Source: Xanthoparmelia taractica (taxonomy: Eukaryota; Ascomycota; Lecanoromycetes; Lecanorales; Parmeliaceae). Taken from it: a DNA stretch of 39,942 nucleotides. Shown here piece after piece: positions 22,530 through 33,515 of the stretch; position 1 is the stretch's first letter; each line of letters starts with the position of its first letter. The position numbers and the translations under genes are program-made. The stretch covers positions 1 to 39,942 of the forward strand of contig JANQBS010000323.1 of NCBI GenBank assembly GCA_033085395.1. The letters are read 5' to 3'. The notes beneath the pieces were generated by a model, which saw only the letters and a program-made list of their open reading frames with translations, was not told the origin of the DNA and ran no database searches.

Positions 22530-23421
22530 CTAAATGGAAAGCGCCATGATCGAGCTACAGCACATTGTCAGCAACGATTCAGTATGTTAGAAACAGGGAG
22601 TAATACTTGACTATGTCGTTGTCATTCTGCAGTTGTAGACAATCAGTCAGCCTTATACCTAGGTCAAGAGATGGATAGACGGACCTCCTTTAAGGCCTTG
22701 ACCGCCTTCTTCCGTGACACACTCGCCTGCGCCATGACTAGCTCAATGTCCTTGGCCTCCAGACCCGAGTCATCGACCTCCTCCCCATCATCTTCCTCTT
22801 CCTCTTTCTTGGCGTCTTCGATAGCCTTGGCCTTGCCCTCAGCAGCATGATTGTGGCCGGCGTGCGAGTCACCAGCGTTATCTGAGGGTGCCATGTTCTT
22901 GAGGGCGCTGTCACTGATCTGGGAACTGAGGTCCTCAATCTTGGCTTCTCCGAAGATGCTAGAGGTAGTATTAGCTCTGACTGCAGATTTCAGAATCAAA
23001 TGCCCATACATCCAAGTGTTGCTTGAAGGTGACTTGTAGACGTCGGGTGAATTGATGACGAAAAGAATCTATCAAGGAGGTATCAGCTCACGTCCTCTCT
23101 TGGAGAGTCTCAAAAGCTGTGCCGAAGCGATGCTGTGCCCCCATGAGAGCATTGCCCATCACCCACGTTTTTTGGCCGCCTCAATGTGACCCTCGTGATG
23201 CCCGGAACGTGCTTCAACCCCAGCTTTGCAATAGACTTCCTCGCTTTCTTTTCATTACGGGAGTGCACGGTCACATTGGATCCAGCAGGAATGCCAGACT
23301 CCCCGTCTCCTCCTGCCACATCCGCTTCATCGGAATCCGAGCTGCTCGAGGCATCGTCGACCTCTGCGCCCTTCTTGGTGGGCGGATCATCGGGCAGCTC
23401 TTCAATACGTGGGTTTGACAT
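22530..23421 (-). CDS. EGD2: Nascent polypeptide-associated complex subunit alpha
   Basis: Five exons on the minus strand, 23421-23167, 23068-23010, 22958-22685, 22626-22607 and 22554-22530, give 210 aa. The start is MSNPRIEELPDD. An acidic Ser-rich N-terminus leads to the NAC domain: SRNEKKARKSIAKLGLK (ribosome-binding basic motif), GITRVTLRRPKN, ILFVINSPDVYKSPSSNTW, IIFGEAKIEDLSSQ. An acidic linker is followed by the UBA domain (EAKDIELVMAQASVSRKKAV). The C-terminus requires two micro-exons of 20 and 25 nt, which spell NDNDIVNSIMALSI, the conserved end; without them the protein would stop early. With NAC beta it binds nascent chains at the ribosome exit and limits wrong SRP targeting. RPL14 lies upstream on the same strand. 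Confidence 0.96.
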
Positions 23422-23996
23422 CTTGGAACAAAGATGTACTAAGGCGCAGCTGTCAGCGCATGTCTTGTATCACTTGAAACTTCAGCACTCCCAGATGCTG
23501 CTGGCATTCAAGTAGAGTATGCTGTATGGAAGATGACGGTTGACGAAATCTGTGAAGCTAGAGACCTACTCACATTAGGGAAAGAGCGTATTCGAGGGTT
23601 CTGAGGACTCAAAATGTGGCCATGAAATTGGTACTGGGTTGTTGCAGCTGGGCCGAACTTGTGCGCTAGTGAATACTAGGGCTCTGTAACACGAGATGCA
23701 ACTATTTAATTTGCCCGTAGGTCTGCAATGATCTTATACAGCTGGAATCAATCTAAACGCTCTCTACATTCTACGTGATCATTTGGTGAAGGCCTTAATC
23801 TCGAGTTGGCATGTTATCCTCGAACATTCAGCGCGGGGAGACGTTGGCAAGTTCAACAGAAACGACTGTAAACGGCTCTTGTTTTTAGGTGGTTGAACGC
23901 TGTTACCTGACCCCCAGTCTAGCATAAAGCATCCACCTCTTTGCAAGAGTAAAACTCAGACGTCTGCTCGCCGCTTCCTACACACAGAACCTCTTT
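23422..23996 (-). promoter_or_regulatory. EGD2 upstream region and RPL14 3' end
   Basis: 575 bp lie between the EGD2 start and the RPL14 stop; both genes read leftward, so this holds the EGD2 promoter and leader and the RPL14 3' UTR. No clear box was identified. Confidence 0.45.
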
Positions 23997-24615
23997 TCAT
24001 GATGACGACTTTGCCGAAGCTCGGACTTTTGCATATGCTTTGCGGACTTCGAAACGTGCCTGAAAAGACTCGTCGTTAGCCAAGTAGTTCCGCCATTGTG
24101 TAGCACCAAGCACCCTTCTGCAGACATCAAGGGACCATCCGCGCGCCTAGGAGTCGCATACCTGTTTCTTCAACCTCAACACTTTGAACCGATCGAAGTC
24201 TGATAGATTGCGTCTCTTCTCCCTCTGCTCCCGCCTCTTTGCCCAGGCACTCTCGTCCCACTTCTTCTCAACCTCTGCCTTCTCCCATGCTCTCGCAACC
24301 GCACCTCGTCCAGCTGCTCGTGGTAGCTTTTCAATGACAATAGGGGTGACAATAAGGTTGTTCAGTGCGACGGATCCACGAGGGACAGCTGACTTTTCTT
24401 TCTTGGATGGTCCGTCGACTAATACCTGTTCTGTATGTTAGGCTAAGCGAAGGGAAGAAGGCTCTAGCCTCGAGACTTACACGCTTGTGATCTATGATCT
24501 CCACGATGACTGCTAAGCGTCCGATGTATTGGCCGTGGGTGAAGAGCACCACGCGGCCAACCTCGACCAGCCTCCACTGCGAAGCTTTGATCTCAATTTC
24601 TGCATTTTCTGCCAT
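23997..24615 (-). CDS. RPL14: 60S ribosomal protein L14 (eL14)
   Basis: Three exons on the minus strand, 24615-24481, 24425-24162 and 24059-23997, all phase 0, give 153 aa. The protein starts MAENAEIEIKASQWRLVEVG and carries the KOW-like beta barrel (GRVVLFTHGQYIGRLAVIVE, IIDHKRVLVDGP). The conserved central part VIEKLPRAAGRGAV and the basic helical tail NLSDFDRFKVLRLKKQ then ARFEVRKAYAKVRA follow. The start was chosen because MAEN precedes the conserved IKASQWRLVEVG; the frame remains open upstream, but that part does not match the family and probably belongs to the leader, which may contain its own intron. The protein is a structural component of the large ribosomal subunit. Confidence 0.95.
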
Positions 24616-25945
24616 GCCTGCTGTGACAGTGTACCAGATGGTGTTAACCTCCCTGTTGTCAATGATGAGAGAATATAAGTAGGACTCACGGATGGATTCG
24701 ACTGTCAAGAGAATGTCGCAAAGATCTATTGTAGCTAGTTGCGAACTCGCGATTCAGGTTTGGTGGGCAGCTCGGCTAAATTTGGCGCTAATTTAGCTCC
24801 GAGCCTTGCGGATCATCAATCTCTCTCAACTCTCCACTTCCACTTTCGTTTCGGAACACCTCAATCTTCTTAAAATCCCACGCGTGTGCATGGAGATACT
24901 TGGGAGGTCACGACAAGTGTGTCGCCATGATCAAGGTTTCAAGATGGGATCTTTGCTACACTACTGAAGACAACTTGTCTGCGGGCTTTTACATGCCCAA
25001 TCAAATCTAAAGCTCGCCTAATCCTGCAAGTCGGCAGCACCCCTATGAGACTACCCACCAGAACTGCCCGTTAAGCAAGGGAAGCATATTATTTCTCGTC
25101 CTGAAAACAGACGCAGCCGGAGAGGGAAGCCGACAAAGACTCGTCAAACCTATGGGGTCTGTACGCGGCGTGCCGGGTCCATAGTCATGGATTACACTCA
25201 TCCATGTGGCTCGCAATAGCTCGGACCCGCTACTAAACTGAGATATGAGGGTACGAAGCCTGAATGTTCTGACCTTGTACCTCCCACCCTACACCGTGAT
25301 GATATAATTTGCGATTGACACTTGGCCCGTGGGCCTCTCGCCGGAGGCTCGATACGGGTGAAGCTATATGATATTCAATCTTACATATTCTGACCTTCTT
25401 CTGCCTGCACGACTTGATCTTTCCATCATAGCTCTTCTGCACCTACTGATCGGGATCGATGCAGGTAACTGGCCGATGGCATCTGGCAGATCACCGAAAG
25501 CGCTTGCTGTGCGTCAACCACCCACTATCATGAGTCTGTATAGGGAACGCGGGCAGGTCAGTCAAAGTCTATTTTGCCTAACTCATCCTTTTTGCCCAAT
25601 GATTACAGAACACAAGCACTAGATAGTAAATGATTTTCCTTCCGGGAAATGATTACACATTGTTACACCAAGATCACTGAGGGCGATCCAAAAATCATAT
25701 CTAGTCTACTGTAAAGTCATTAGTACATCTACTAAGCTCTGAGTCAGACAGAAACTCGAGGCAACGCCTTTGCTCATGATCAGAACAGCGTAAAGTTGGA
25801 TCAAGTCCCTCGTGGATGAGGCTTTTGTGACTGTTGGACAAATCCTGTTCCCTCCAAGCTCGAGAGCAGAAGGATGCATCAGGGAATCATCAGCTCATTC
25901 TTACCATCAGTCTTGACTATGTGCCATACATACACGAATGGGACC
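24616..25945. other. RPL14 promoter side and 3' region of the acyl-CoA synthetase gene
   Basis: 1.3 kb separate the RPL14 start from the stop of the next leftward gene. About 160 bp upstream of the RPL14 ATG is a palindrome, gctaaatt-tggcgct-aatttagc (24775-24797), with perfect 8-bp arms; it could be a regulatory site. Elsewhere I see only short open frames. Confidence 0.45.
24775..24797. promoter_or_regulatory. Palindrome upstream of RPL14
   Basis: Perfect 8-bp arms (gctaaatt and aatttagc) flank tggcgct, about 160 bp upstream of the RPL14 start codon. The position suits a regulatory site for a dimeric factor, but no known motif is recognised. Confidence 0.35.
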
Positions 25946-28101
25946 TCAAAGCCTATACGTCCCTCTCACTAATTCCATCCAGTCTTTGTCTTCAAACCGG
26001 ACATACGTATCGCTTTTGGGGGCAATCCAGTATAACTGATCTCTCTCACCGCCTGGGACCTTAGAGCCTCTCTTGCTCGGTTCAATACCTTCTGCTCGCA
26101 AAGCAACCTTGTCCTGTTTATTGTTGTGACTCGCTGCTCCGCCAACTTCGCCATCGAGCACCCTCAAGAAGACAGGTACCGCATATCCTGGTAATCGCTG
26201 CCTCGCATGCGTTGCGAGTCCCCTCCAGTCGAAGTTATTCCGCCGTCCAGGCGCTATTGTAAGAGCCGCGCACCCTGCTCTACCCTCATACCCCGGCAAC
26301 TTAACTCCATATACGTTGGCCTCGAAGACGCCGGGGTATTTGCCAATCGTCTCGGCAACTTCTGCGGTGCTGACATTCTCCGATTTCCATCTGAATGTGT
26401 CCCCAAGACGGTCAATGAAGAACCACCTTCCGTCATCAGTTCTTCGTAGCGCGTCACCTGATCTGTAATACAGATCTCCCTTTTTGAATACGTCTCGTGC
26501 GAATTTTTTCTTTGTTGCCTCAGGATTACCCCAGTACCCCGCAAAGAGTGATTCGTCGGACAATTTTACGAGAATCTCGCCGCCCTCATTGTAGCTGTTT
26601 CGTTTTGCAAAGCCCGTGTTTGGGTCTCTGAGCAGTTCGCCTGTCTCATGGTCGATGGCTACAGGCACCAACGTATTCCTCGTTGCGAGTCTCATCAACG
26701 CTCCATGATGACCGACACAATCGGCAGAATAATTTCCTCGGTTCCAGACGGCCAAAGTCAACAGACCTTCTGAGCTATTGAAGAACTCGCAGACTTCCGG
26801 TACATTAAAGCGCTCACGGAAAGGAATCCATACGTCTGGTCTTAATCCATTGCCCCACATACACCGCACCTTGTGCTCTTTGTCCAATGACGAGGGCGGT
26901 GCAGCGAGGAGGTAGCGTGCAGTCTCTCCCACATATGCGATGAAGGTCGACTCCGAATCTCGGACATCACGCCAAAAATTCCGGACTGAAAACCCTTTAC
27001 CAATGGCGAGGGAGAGACCGGCCATCATGCAGGTCATTGCCGCGACGCCACCGGTTCCATGGTACATCGGCATGCAAACGTACCATTTGTCGCCACCAGG
27101 ACCGGGGCGTTGGTCACAAACGTTTGCACCTCTGACGCCCATGAGGTGCATTCGAGTGGTGGTATATGACGCGGCTTTCGGCAGACCGGTCGTCCCACTT
27201 GTTAACCCTCTGTTAGCGAGTCGGAACTCCAGCTCTGCGCCTTCCGAAGTCTCGATCTCACCTGGTGTAAAACAATGCACTGGGAAAGTTGCCATTGAGG
27301 CCATCTCGATAGCTGTCATCTGGTCTTCGTGCAGTCTTTGCAGCTATGGAGCTCTTCGAATCCTCGGATAACACAAAAACCTGCATGCCAAGCTCCTCTA
27401 ACCTCTGCCTCTGATCATCAACCTTGGTCCTCACCTTCTCCTCTGCATCGACTACTACCAGCTCGGCTCCCGAAACCTTCAAACAATGTACCAGGGTATC
27501 TCCAGCCAGATTGAAATTGATCATGGCCGGTGCGCATCCCTTTTATAGTCAGTCGGTCAGACGTCTCCATTCCAGAAGGGTTAAAAAGCGTACAATGGCC
27601 CATAATCCTAGCCACGCAAAGATGAATTCAGGAGAGTTCTGTAAATCAAAGGCCACCAGCTCGCCAGGTCTAACACCCAGCTCGAGAAAATATTCAGCAT
27701 ACTGGCAAGCCTTGTTGTGTGTCTCCCGCCAAGTATATGTCCCCTCGCGCGACCAAATAGCCTCGACGTTGGGGTAGTTGCGGACAGCTTTTTCAAAGAA
27801 GTAGAAGCAGGACAGGCGTTTGGCTTTGGCTGGTGACCAAAGGAATAAAGTCAGCTATTGAGTACTCCTGGGAGGGAAGGCTAATGGGATTGACATTCTT
27901 ACAGGCTCTCGTAGTCTCGTGATCTGCACTTCTGAGCTCCCACAGCTGCCTGATGTCTTTGCTGAGATGGAGTTTGGCGTCTATATAGGCTGCTGCCGCT
28001 GTCGTGCCCGCAGCAACAGCGGCTGTGGTAGCTGCGATGCAGCCAACAAGTCAGTCGCTGGTGGCTCTTGTGGAAGAAGACATGTACTTACCTAAAGCCA
28101 T
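25946..28101 (-). CDS. FAT1/FATP-type very-long-chain acyl-CoA synthetase and fatty-acid transporter
   Basis: Five exons on the minus strand, 28101-28092, 28031-27903, 27829-27594, 27539-27262 and 27197-25946, give 634 aa. The first exon holds only 10 nt. The N-terminus MALATTAAVAAGTTAAAAYI is a small hydrophobic stretch that may anchor the protein, followed by a basic region. The AMP-binding motif TSGTTGLPKA (217-226) spans the last intron, whose ttaacaag acceptor is fixed by the motif. Downstream are YHGTGG, the FATP block YRSGDALRRTDDGRWFFIDR, and GYEGRAGCAALT. The C-terminus is LYWIAPKSDTYVRFEDKDW then a short tail without a peroxisomal SKL signal. The family activates very-long-chain fatty acids with ATP and CoA and aids their uptake, at ER, lipid bodies or peroxisomes. 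It is head to head with a Mpv17-like gene. Confidence 0.93.
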
Positions 28102-28449
28102 GATGTTATGATTCGCAAATGCACACACATAAAGTTCAATTTAAAAAATGTAGATTGATGGTAGACTGACAAAGTATGTGTATACATGTGAAGTAAAATT
28201 GTGAGAGACCGACCATGCTGACAATGATGACGCCCAGTTCCCCCACATTTCCTTCCCCGTTAGCCGGCACCGGTATCGGCAACCCCTGCAGAAAGTAAAG
28301 GTAAATCTCGGCGGAATAAGCGAGCCGAACGCGCCGTTGAATCTAAGTATCTTAGCAGACTGCTACTAGCAGTCTTGCTGCTGTTAGCTACTTAATTTTT
28401 AACGCTCTTCCCTCAGCAACGTTTTACGATCAGAGACATCTCCATCAAG
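28102..28449. promoter_or_regulatory. Shared divergent promoter of the FAT1-like and Mpv17-like genes
   Basis: 348 bp separate the two start codons. Inside lies a palindrome agactgct-act-agcagtct (28357-28375) with perfect 8-bp arms, about 75 bp before the Mpv17-like ATG. This is a plausible site for shared control, but no known motif is recognised. Confidence 0.5.
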
Positions 28450-29038
28450 ATGGTCCCGCCAATGATCACTGTGACCCTCCAATCCACTGTCCTTACTCTC
28501 TGCTCGCTCTTCGTCGCTCAGTATCTCACGTCTGCGCCGCCGCCGAATATCCCGGCTCTTCTCCTCTACACCCTGCTCTCAACGCCTCCAAACTATCTTT
28601 GGCAGCAGTATATTGAGAGCAAATTCCCCGGGTACACGCTCAAGAAATTGGACGTGGATGATGGGGGCAAGGGCGTGGAGGTGGAAAAGACATTGAATAT
28701 GCGGAATACATTGATCAAGCTTGGGCTCGATCAAACGATTGCTGCGGTGGTCAACGTTGTGGCGTATATCGGAGGCAGTAGAGCGTTGAGGGGGCTGCCA
28801 TTGGAGGAATGCTGGATGGCGGTGAGGGAGGTATGTGGTGCTCTTCATGTCCAGGCGCATCCGTACGCTAATGTTTGAATTACAGCAAACGTGGCCTGTC
28901 ATGAAAGCGGGCTATAAGCTGTGGCCGGCTGTGAATTTGGTGCAACATCTGTTTATTCCCGTGGAAAGGAAGACGGTTGTAGGAAGCTTAGTAGGGATGG
29001 GATGGGGAGTGTACCTGGCATTGTTTGCTGCTCAGTAG
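28450..29038 (+). CDS. Mpv17/PMP22 family membrane protein
   Basis: Two exons, 28450-28830 and 28886-29038, give 177 aa, the usual family length. The start MVPPMITVTLQSTVLTLCSL opens a first hydrophobic segment. PPNYLWQQYIESKFPGYT and NTLIKLGLDQTIAAVVNVVA follow, the latter matching the family's Asp-Gln-containing helix. Exon 2 carries the C-terminal signature: TWPVMKAGYKLWPAVNLVQH, then IPVERKTVVGSLVGMGWGVY. Known members (Mpv17, Sym1, PMP22, Woronin sorting complex) are four-helix proteins of the inner mitochondrial or peroxisomal membrane that form channels or organise the membrane. Which organelle applies here cannot be read from the sequence. Pairing with a fatty-acid activation gene slightly favours a peroxisomal role (inference). 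Confidence 0.85.
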
Positions 29039-29395
29039 TAGACTTGATGGCCATGGCATCCTCAGAAATCTCAACGCACAGAATCAAGGTAGGCATGCGT
29101 CGGAACCTAATCTGATCCTAGGGGTGATGCTCCTAATTCAGTGTCTAGACATGCGTTGCACCACGTGTAATCCCCAAATGTATCTTCTTATTAGATTTTC
29201 AGAAGCTTCTTTTATTGGCCTCTGAGATGTTGACTGGGCTATCGGGGTGCTGAGCCGTCGCACCTGCTTGCCTACATAGTCGCTCCCGCCTGGGTTGTCA
29301 GCTAAACGCGACGACAGTGCACATGTGACACCACAACCTCGATCCGAAGAATTATTTATTCCATGAGCGATTCGAAAAGATGAACATTTGTGACC
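29039..29395. other. Intergenic region, no gene seen
   Basis: 357 bp between the Mpv17-like gene and the SGNH-like gene, both on the plus strand. It must contain a 3' end and a promoter. Only short overlapping frames are open. Confidence 0.45.
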
Positions 29396-31641
29396 ATGTC
29401 GCAGCCACCTCTCCGAAATCGTCCAAACCTCCACCTGGCATCGTCAGCTTTCACTGGCTCACCGCGCCAATCAGCCCAGAGCACTCCGACACCCACCAGC
29501 CGTTTCATCACGCCGTATCCCACTCCCGTGGACACCCCATTGGCTCGAACAGCATACTCGCCCTACTATTCTGCAGGTCTCAAAGCGCCAGCAATCTACG
29601 AAAGCCCAGATTCTTTCACCCCTCGGCGTACGAGAAGATCGTGCTACCGCAAGTACACTGAATATCGCGTGAAGCGTATACTTGCGAGTAAGCCCGTATG
29701 GCTCCTACTCATGGTCATTGCATTAGCCCTTTGGTGGCTTAACGGAGGCAGTGAGGACATCAATGCCGTCAAGCTCGAGGCCAGTAGCTTAGGCAAGGGA
29801 TTTGTGTACGACAGGAGAATGCATGACTATCAGTTCTATCCGGCTACGAACCCGAAGATTCATGTGGGTCGCTCATCATGCACCCCAAGTACTCGTGTCG
29901 TTAACGTCGTGCAGTATGTTGGCCGCTGGACGTCTACGCCTAATAGGTTACGCAAAGATGGAACATTCCCAGGTACGCTGTCAACGGTGCTTGACAGCCA
30001 CGAAGGTTAGCTCACAGATCCTCTGCAGGAGTCTACTTCGACATCACGATCAAGAATACCACTTCTCTGCTCCTCGCCCTTCATAATGCGCCAGATCAAG
30101 GCTCAAGCACTCCAAGCGGTATATCAGAAGCACCAGCACTGCCAGTGCATGGTCATCGCAAGCACTACTCATTCCATCCAATTCCCGTCGACAAAGCCGC
30201 ACCGCCTGTCTCACTGCTTGCCGAGGTCGATGATCAAGAATACATCCTTTTACCCAACTCGTCATCGTTGGTCACAATCAGCTCCAAAGGTCTGGACGAG
30301 AGAACGGAGCATCACGTCCGCATTGTTGCCCCGATGACTGATGATCACGGGCTAGGCGTCGTGGAGTTGGATGGATTATGGCTCAGCAGAGGAGGCAAGC
30401 TCGTCAAAGTGGCCGGATCCTTACTTAGTGAAGAATATGTAAACGAGGATCTACTGAACGCCGAGAACGATCAAGTAGGAGCGAAGCATCGGTCTGGACT
30501 GAATGATATTGGGGAGGATGGTACAAGCAAAAGTGGTCGACAGATAGCTAGCGATATTGCCGATGAAGACGATTCTTCATTCACCAACCAAGACCGTAAG
30601 AAGCTGCTTGAAATCATCACAGACTCACCGGGTTCTTTGACTGGAAAGCCACGGGGCAGACGTGTAGGGGGCGCTGATGGTCTGCTCTCTGGTGTCATGG
30701 GCTGGGAGTACTTGCTGGGGGAGATGTTCGGGGCTGACCATGTTGGAATTAGCGTCGATGGCATGTGTCTGATGCCAAATTGCATTGGTGGCACTGGCGA
30801 ACCAGCTGGTATGGGAGATGTGTTTTTCCGCAGGTAAGAACTGCCCAATGCTAATGCACTGACGGATGATTGATTAAGTACGTAGCGGTCCCTACGGCTC
30901 AGCGTACTTCGAACACTCGTGGATGTTCAGTGCTTACGTACCAGACGTCTTGGTAAACGGCCACGGTCAGGCCCTCCAAGAACCTTCACTAACTCATGCC
31001 AGGTGATCAATATTGGTAGTTCAGATGATAGCTCATTCAACGACCATGCACCTGATTACAACAAGACTCGATGGGACCTCTCTGAAAGCTTTGAGACGAC
31101 ATATGTCTCCCTGATCAAAGCGATACGAGGATTGGCCTATCCCAAACACCCATCCGTTCTCCAAAACGAGAGGAGCGGAGCTTCTGGAACGGTCCCTAGC
31201 ATAGCACCAACAGCGATTCCAATCTTCGTGATGAGGCCACTGCGGGGTCAGCTTGAGCAAGCTACTCAGAACGCAGTCGCCAAGCTTAGGGCGGACGGAG
31301 ACAAGGCGGTGTTCTGGCTCGACACGTCCGGCTGGCTTGATACAAGCGTTGACGATTTGGAGGGTCCAGACTTCTTTTATGATGACACCGGGGTGCCCCC
31401 GAAGTGGAGATTGACGGTGCAAGGGAATCAGCGAGTTGCGATCTTCCTGCACATGCATGTCTGCAGATATCTTGCTAGTGCGGAGGATAAATGCGCCTTC
31501 CTACCACACGAAGTCTATCAAGGCAAAGTTTTTGACCCCGAACAGAAGGAATTTGACAAGTACATAGAAGATGAGAAGGAAAGAAAGCTGAAGAAGATAT
31601 TCTGGGAGGAGAGCCCGGTGAAGGTGGATCTCCACGTTTGA
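29396..31641 (+). CDS. Type II membrane protein with SGNH/CE2-like esterase fold, fungal-specific
   Basis: Five exons, 29396-29863, 29915-29972, 30029-30833, 30886-30952 and 31003-31641, give 678 aa; all joins keep frame. The cytosolic N-terminus is Pro/Ser/Thr-rich, then one membrane helix (about 100-116, VWLLLMVIALALWWL). The lumenal part opens with a beta-rich region (YVGRWTSTPNRLRKDGTFPG, then IRIVAPMTDDHGL-like strands), an acidic linker, and LLEIITDSPGSLTG (370 on), the likely block I in which TDS (373-375) replaces GDS. Then come DHVGISVDGMCLMPN, and VINIGSSDDSSFND (467 on), the likely GxND block. The C-terminus has FLHMHVCRYL (His 616 and 618). By order, this resembles carbohydrate esterase family 2 enzymes: jelly-roll plus SGNH. 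A Golgi or surface glycan esterase is plausible but inferred. Confidence 0.7.
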
Positions 31642-31975
31642 TTTGAAAATCAATGGTCATCTGTCAGACTAGGAGCGTCATGAAATACAATCTCGGAACA
31701 TTGTTGTCAAAGCTTGCCTCTCATCGATCATTGAGCACAACATGACAAGAATGTCCGTTCCGCCAGATATGATCATCTGGATTGGGACAAGCGTAGATCT
31801 TGCCAACATCTCGCTTATGGCTTAGTAATCCATTCGCCTCCACACGAAGCCGCTCCGCCTCTACATTTTGCGAGCTTCTAACAGCTACTCGACATTCAAC
31901 CACCCTAAGCTCAGTCCGACAGACAATAGACAGCTACACATTCGAAATCAAGTCAAGTCAAGCCTAGTCGTCAAA
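31642..31975 (+). promoter_or_regulatory. RPS27 promoter region
   Basis: 334 bp between the SGNH-like stop and the RPS27 ATG, both plus strand. It holds the upstream 3' end and the RPS27 promoter and leader. The sequence near the start, tcgtcaaaatgg, has a good fungal start context. No specific box was identified. Confidence 0.5.
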
Positions 31976-32492
31976 ATGGTATGTAGAGACACTTTTTGGA
32001 TGCCTGCGGGTGCAGCGTGTCGATGACGGCTGTACACCGATGGTTTGCCATACGATTGCGGGGTTATGGAATAATGGTCGCTAATTCTTCTGTTCACAAG
32101 GTTCTTGCAGTGGACCTCCTCAATCCGACGCCTCAGGCTGAGGCTCGCAAGCACAAACTAAAGGTAAAATCAACCTCAGGGTACACACGATCAAGAGCTT
32201 GGAGTGTTGACACCGGTTTCAGACTCTTGTCCCAGCGCCTCGATCGTTCTTCATGGATGTCAAGTGCCCCGGCTGTTTTACAATTACCACTGTCTTCTCG
32301 CACGCCCAAACAGTCGTGATCTGCCAAGGCTGCTCAACTGTTCTCTGCCAACCGTACGCATAACTCCTTCCTGAGAGAAATCTCCCAAAACACATGTTCA
32401 ACCCTTCATATTGGCTGCACGAAGGCTGATGTTATTGCAGCACCGGTGGCAAAGCCCGTCTTACCGAAGGTTGTTCATTTAGGAGGAAGTAG
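31976..32492 (+). CDS. RPS27: 40S ribosomal protein S27 (eS27), zinc-ribbon protein
   Basis: Four exons, 31976-31978, 32101-32163, 32223-32353 and 32441-32492, give 82 aa, exactly the family length. The first exon is the ATG alone; the next begins VLAVDLLNPTPQAEARKHK. The zinc ribbon is C37-x2-C40 (VKCPGC) and C56-x2-C59 (VICQGC), and the protein ends TGGKARLTEGCSFRRK. Every intron is confirmed because the joined product is the highly conserved protein without a gap. It is a structural protein of the small ribosomal subunit. An ATG-only first exon is common in fungal ribosomal protein genes. Confidence 0.97.
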
Positions 32493-33515
32493 ATGGATAT
32501 ATTAGGATTGGCGGACGACTGGTTTGAAAAGCGGGATAGAAGATGGGATCTCTTGCCTGTCTTTGCATAGATAGGAGTTCCGGATATTCTGCGAGATGCA
32601 CATTGTATTACACGATGAGGTTATGGGGAGCATGATATTTCTGATAACTGTGAGAGCAGATAATCCTGCCTCACTCTCCATATACCCTGATCTCCGATAC
32701 ACCTCCGTCCTGATCCTGAACTTCCTTTCACGTAGAAGCTGTACATCATCTTCCGAAATGCCTATAGTGCAGTCCTTAACCTCTGTTCATTCGCACCCTC
32801 ATCCGCTGTCTCCCTAAAAACCACCTCCAAGTCCGCCAACTTCCTCCTCAGACATCCTTTGAACCCCCGCCTCGACAAGACCCATAAGTGTAGGTAGTAG
32901 CTAGACCATACTTCCGGAGACCAAAGTCAACCTCAATGAACTGCGATTCCGAGACCTCCATATTAACTTCCACAGGCTTGGTTCAATAGGCCCAGATTTA
33001 CACACGTGATCATGCAGCTCCCGCTCTTTCCAATGAACTGCTTGCCCGATGGCGTTGCCACCATCCTCTGGGCTTCTCCATCATCGTTCGCGATAGGTGC
33101 GGATCTCTAGGCCCTGGAGAAAGGGAAGGAGGAATCCCTCTCCTTTAGATCCGGCTCGCTCAGCCATCGTTGGAGCGTCCGAACTAGGCTAGGCGCAAGA
33201 TTGAACAGGATCGGCCACTAGTAAGGGTTCGCGAATTGGTGCTCATCACCAAGGAGCGGTGTCGTCACCTTTTGCTCACCTTAAACGCTAGCTAAAGCGG
33301 CAACACACGACTTCAAGATGAACATTTCCTTTTGCTTCTCCTGCCAAGCTCAAGCTTAGAGCGCTGCAGATTGACACTTCCTTAGCATGGTCTCTATGTG
33401 AACACATGAGGTACATTTCAGGGGGAAGTCTCGACCGACTCTGGACATTATCCGCTTGATATTGAGATACAACCACTATCGCTGATGATCTACACGGGAG
33501 TGCTCAATTCCTGTG
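32493..33515. other. Intergenic region, no gene seen
   Basis: 1 kb between RPS27 and the MFS gene, both plus strand. Open frames are short (at most about 73 codons) and unremarkable. Near 33283-33297 lies aacgctagctaaagc, another GCTA/TAGC-rich word, but no repeat structure is seen. Confidence 0.45.

Noticed and set aside
27198..27319. In-frame ATG at 27319 as the start of the acyl-CoA synthetase
   Set aside because: The frame from 27260 to 27198 is an intron; the spliced upstream exons restore the conserved N-terminal half and the full TSGTTGLPKA motif.
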